Origin: Haematobia irritans
Taxonomy: Eukaryota > Arthropoda > Insecta > Diptera > Muscidae
Assembly (NCBI RefSeq): GCF_050003625.1
Contig: NC_134399.1
Coordinates: 218,978,975-219,042,974 of the forward strand
Direction: 5' to 3'
DNA: 64,000 bases
A program made the position numbers and the translations under genes. Shown here one piece after another: positions 61,367 to 64,000 of this stretch; the stretch's first letter is position 1, and each line of letters starts with the position of its first letter. The notes below the pieces were generated by a model that was not told where the DNA came from, made no database searches, and worked only from the letters and a program-made list of their open reading frames with translations.

Positions 61367-61590
61367 CTTGGACGCCAGTTTCAATTTAATAGATGAGTGT
61401 CAAACTTTTTTGCCAGGAGCATTTTCTAAATATCTGAATACCATTTTTAGAAAATTCTCCTATGGTGATATACTCAATATGAGCCAAAAATGTTTGCTAG
61501 TTTGAATTTGGCAACGAATTCTCTTTTAATTTCTATCAAATATTTTCCCAATACCCTTAGTCTTTGTGATCAAGTAATAAAAAAACCTTA

Positions 61591-61942
61591 GGTTAGGTTA
61601 GGTTAGGTTATGTGGCAGCCCGATGTATCAGGCTCACTTAGACTATTCAGTCCATTGTGATACCACAGTGGTGAACTTCTCTCTTATCACTGAGTGCTGC
61701 CCGATTCCATGTTAAGCTCAATGACAAGGGACGTCCTTTTTATAGCCGAGTCCGAACGGCGTTCCACATTGCAGTGAAACCACTTAGAGAAGCTTTGAAA
61801 CCCTCAGAAATGTCACCAGCATTACTGAGGTGGGATAATCCACCGCTGAAATACTTTTTGGTGTTTGGTCGTAGCAGGAATCGAACCCTCGACCTTGTGT
61901 ATGCAAGGCGGGCATGCTAACCATTGCACCACGGTGGCTCCC
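61591..61942 (-). mobile_element. Full-length young SINE with target duplication
   Basis: On the minus strand: GGGAGCCACCGTGGTGCAAT, perfect B box GGTTCGATTCC, intact body and a tail of four CCTAA-type repeats. The flanks AAAAAACCTTA (ending 61590) and AAAAAAGCCTTA (61943-61954) are a near-exact direct repeat. It is the best family representative here. Confidence 0.95.
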
Positions 61943-62010
61943 AAAAAAGCCTTAGAATGGGTAATTTCGAGGGCAAATGACTATGCATAAACTTCTACCG
62001 TTGGGCGCCA

Positions 62011-63296
62011 GTTTTTAATTAGTAACTTCCGGTTATATGGAATGCATTTCTAAATCAAAACATATAAAATTTCGTGATTATAAATTTATACGTTGGTTTG
62101 CCATAATTTACTTCATCACTTAATATTTTATTTCAAAAAAAAGAGTAAACATCGAAACATTGTAAGAATTATGGCAACATTTTGAGCAATTATCAAATTT
62201 TTGTAATATTCATTCTAGACTACTTTTCTTTATAAAAAAGGGAAATTTTATTCTTTCCCTAAAATAAATTTCCTACTATTTCCGCATTCCGTATTATTCC
62301 CACCTTTATCAAAAACTTTCCTTTTTAAATGTAGACAAGCATATCTCCTTAGCACAGGGAAATAACAAAACAATCTCACCCTAGTTTTTCCTCTAACACA
62401 AAAATTGATATAAAATCTGAGATTTGCATAGGAAAAACAAGGTACCAGCGTTCACTATGGCAATTTAGGCGCTATTTACATAAAGCCAAAGCAATTAACC
62501 TGATTTCTAGACGCTAAGCAAAAAGGTGTTTATTCGCTGTTGTTCACTGATTGTTGGGTTTATGGGTATGAAGCGACGTTAGCATATGGTATGGAAAAGT
62601 ATGAGGGGTACAACGATCAAACCCCCCCGCCCCTAGTCCAAAGTTGGTATTCATTCATTTATTTTTCCATTCATATCTACGTGGAAAAAAGCTCAGTCTT
62701 CGTCTGTGTATTGAAGAATTTATGCACTTTAAAAGTATAAACAAAGACGCTGGCGTTAGCGAATGGCTGCAGTTGCTGCCATAGTCTCCTCCCTCGGCAG
62801 CATCGGAAAATTCACAAGCATATTTCACAATACAAAGCCTAGAGCTTTTCCAGCCAGTCAACTACCATCAGTTATAGCAAATAGTTTTCAGTAGTGGTAT
62901 ATCCACAAGTACTTGTTGGTGCAATAACCTCTGCCGCAATAGCAGAAGCAACTATGGCACAGAAGCAACCTGCAAAAATCCACGGCTACTGTTTACCACC
63001 TCAGAGGAACACAAGTCCGAGAGGTAGGAGAATAGAACAGCGCAACAAAAAAAGTCCAGAAACCAAACAACCCAGCAACAATCGCTGGAAAATAAATATT
63101 AGGTAGTGGACATTGTTTGTTATTACATTTTTTTTTTTATGAATGGATGAATGGAAGTAGAGCAAAGAAAAAATTCATAATTGTTTTCATAGAAAGCTAA
63201 ACAAAAATGTATGAATACGCAAATAGTAAAGTTTATTTTGGAAAAAAAGGAAAATATTTAATTGTTTGCCAAAGAGAGCCTATTTAGAGTTTATTC
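62011..63296. other. Single-copy sequence with a possible promoter and first exon
   Basis: 62740-63110 is GC-richer. A TCAGTT initiator-like site is at 62868-62873. An ATG at 62954 opens MAQKQPAKIHGYCLPPQR, NTSPR and meets GTAGGAG at 63024. Neither is independently supported. Confidence 0.25.
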
Positions 63297-64000
63297 TGGC
63301 GCCCAACGCAAGAAAATAAAATCATACAAAAGGAGAAAGATAGTTAGACATTTAAGAGACTAATAATAAATTAATTGATAAAAAAAGGTCGAAGAAAATC
63401 AAAGAAAACAACATTTAAGAGACTTTCAGAACATATGTAGCTTGAAAAAGAATTCTGCTATATCTTAATTGGCGCCCAACGCGCCAAAACCCGTTTTTTA
63501 ATATTTAACTAAGAAGAATATTCAAAACCTTGATTCTATTGTATTTCAATTAGTTAAATATTGAATTCAAATAATTCAATATTTAACTAGGAAGAGCAGT
63601 TGGCGTGAATCTGGCGCCCAAAGCGAATAGTCAGCGGTGTTTGATTTATCATGAAAATAAAATCCCTCACAAAAGATAGAAGATAGATTTAATGAGATTT
63701 TCTGCACACATATAGCTTGAAAACGAAAGCTGCTTCTTTCTGGATATATCTTGAACATCATGTGCTTGGCGCCCAACACGCCAAAAAACCGTTGTTTAAT
63801 ATTTAACTAAGAAGAACATTCAAAACCTTGATCATATTGTATTTGGAACCCAACGCGAAAATCTTATAAAACGTTATTCAATATTTAACTAAGAAGAGCA
63901 GTGTGCGTGGATCTGGCGCCCAACGCGGGTTGGCAGCGGTTTGATTTACCATGAAAAGAAAATCCCATACAAAAAGATTAGACATTTAATAAGATTTCCA
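63297..64000 (-). repeat. Tandem repeat of about 310 bp with TGGCGCCCAAC motifs
   Basis: Two units and the start of a third, beginning at 63297, about 63612 and 63914. Each has TGGCGCCCAA at its start, AAATCCC(A/T)(T/C)ACAAAA-like sequence, ATAGCTTGAAAA, a second TGGCGCCCAAC about 160 bp in (63470, 63768), AATATTTAACTAAGAAGA and AGAGCAGT. The array continues past the window end. Confidence 0.85.

Larger units (their letters stand above)
60447..62010 (+). repeat. Dispersed GTTGGGCGCCA motifs, plus-orientation block
   Basis: GTTGGGCGCCA occurs exactly at 60447, 60559, 61181 and 62000. One- or two-base variants lie at 60660, 60720 and 61367. Several are followed by A(A/G)TTACTTAA or ACTTGTC(A/T)G, so flanks are shared too. 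The 11-mer equals the last 11 bases of tRNA-Lys including CCA. Two SINEs lie within the block. Confidence 0.7.

Noticed and set aside
61591..61615. Telomeric TTAGG tract
   Set aside because: It is the tail of a SINE with a target-site duplication, and Diptera lack TTAGG telomeres.
61868..61942. tRNA gene on the minus strand
   Set aside because: A and B boxes are present, but there is no full cloverleaf and the sequence continues into the SINE body. It is the SINE head.
63870..63930. Genuine LTR/primer-binding junction of an intact retroelement
   Set aside because: No terminal CA before the motif, no polypurine tract or LTR pair, and no gag or pol frame is visible within the window.

Overview
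The window looks like nuclear DNA of a higher fly, probably a calyptrate or muscid-like species with a repeat-swollen genome. This rests on AT-rich sequence, short GT-AG introns, a tRNA-derived SINE with A and B boxes, and thousands of bases of simple satellites. There is no prokaryotic gene organisation. The species cannot be fixed from the sequence alone.

Only one gene is fully readable. It lies on the plus strand at 14041-19819 in three coding exons (14041-14089, 15071-19690, 19761-19819). The reading phase closes exactly and gives a 1575-residue, highly charged, mostly disordered protein that I do not recognise. It carries repeated TSQEESLS-type motifs, a series of basic amphipathic segments, a proline-rich region and the C-terminus VVEL. 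A second gene is seen only as its first coding exon on the minus strand (8044-7972), which encodes a signal peptide and ends in a GTAAGT donor. The rest of that gene must lie to the left, beyond or among the satellites, or outside the window. The two genes are divergent, about 5.4 kb apart, and the space between them is packed with transposable elements. Two weak exon candidates are noted at 57110-57219 and 62954-63023.

The rest is repeat structure. (1) A 30-bp satellite made of two alternating dyads fills 369-977, 2280-7195, 20510-22775, 47540-50525 and 50815-51537, in both orientations. (2) A 19-bp satellite fills 36956-40320, 43765-45560, 53450-56790 and 57862-59600. (3) A SINE family with a (CCTAA)n tail occurs at least ten times, several copies with target-site duplications. 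(4) AT-rich MITEs flanked by TA are inserted in the satellites, in SINEs and in each other, so empty sites can be read directly. (5) MITEs with ends CCC...GGG flanked by TTAA are piggyBac-like; three of them lie within 870 bp. (6) A roughly 1-kb family carries internal repeats of about 125 bp (three copies).

The most unusual region is 60447-64000. There an 11-base motif equal to the 3' end of tRNA-Lys, including CCA, recurs about a dozen times in two orientation blocks, partly inside a tandem repeat of about 310 bp. It resembles multiplied retroelement primer-binding sites.
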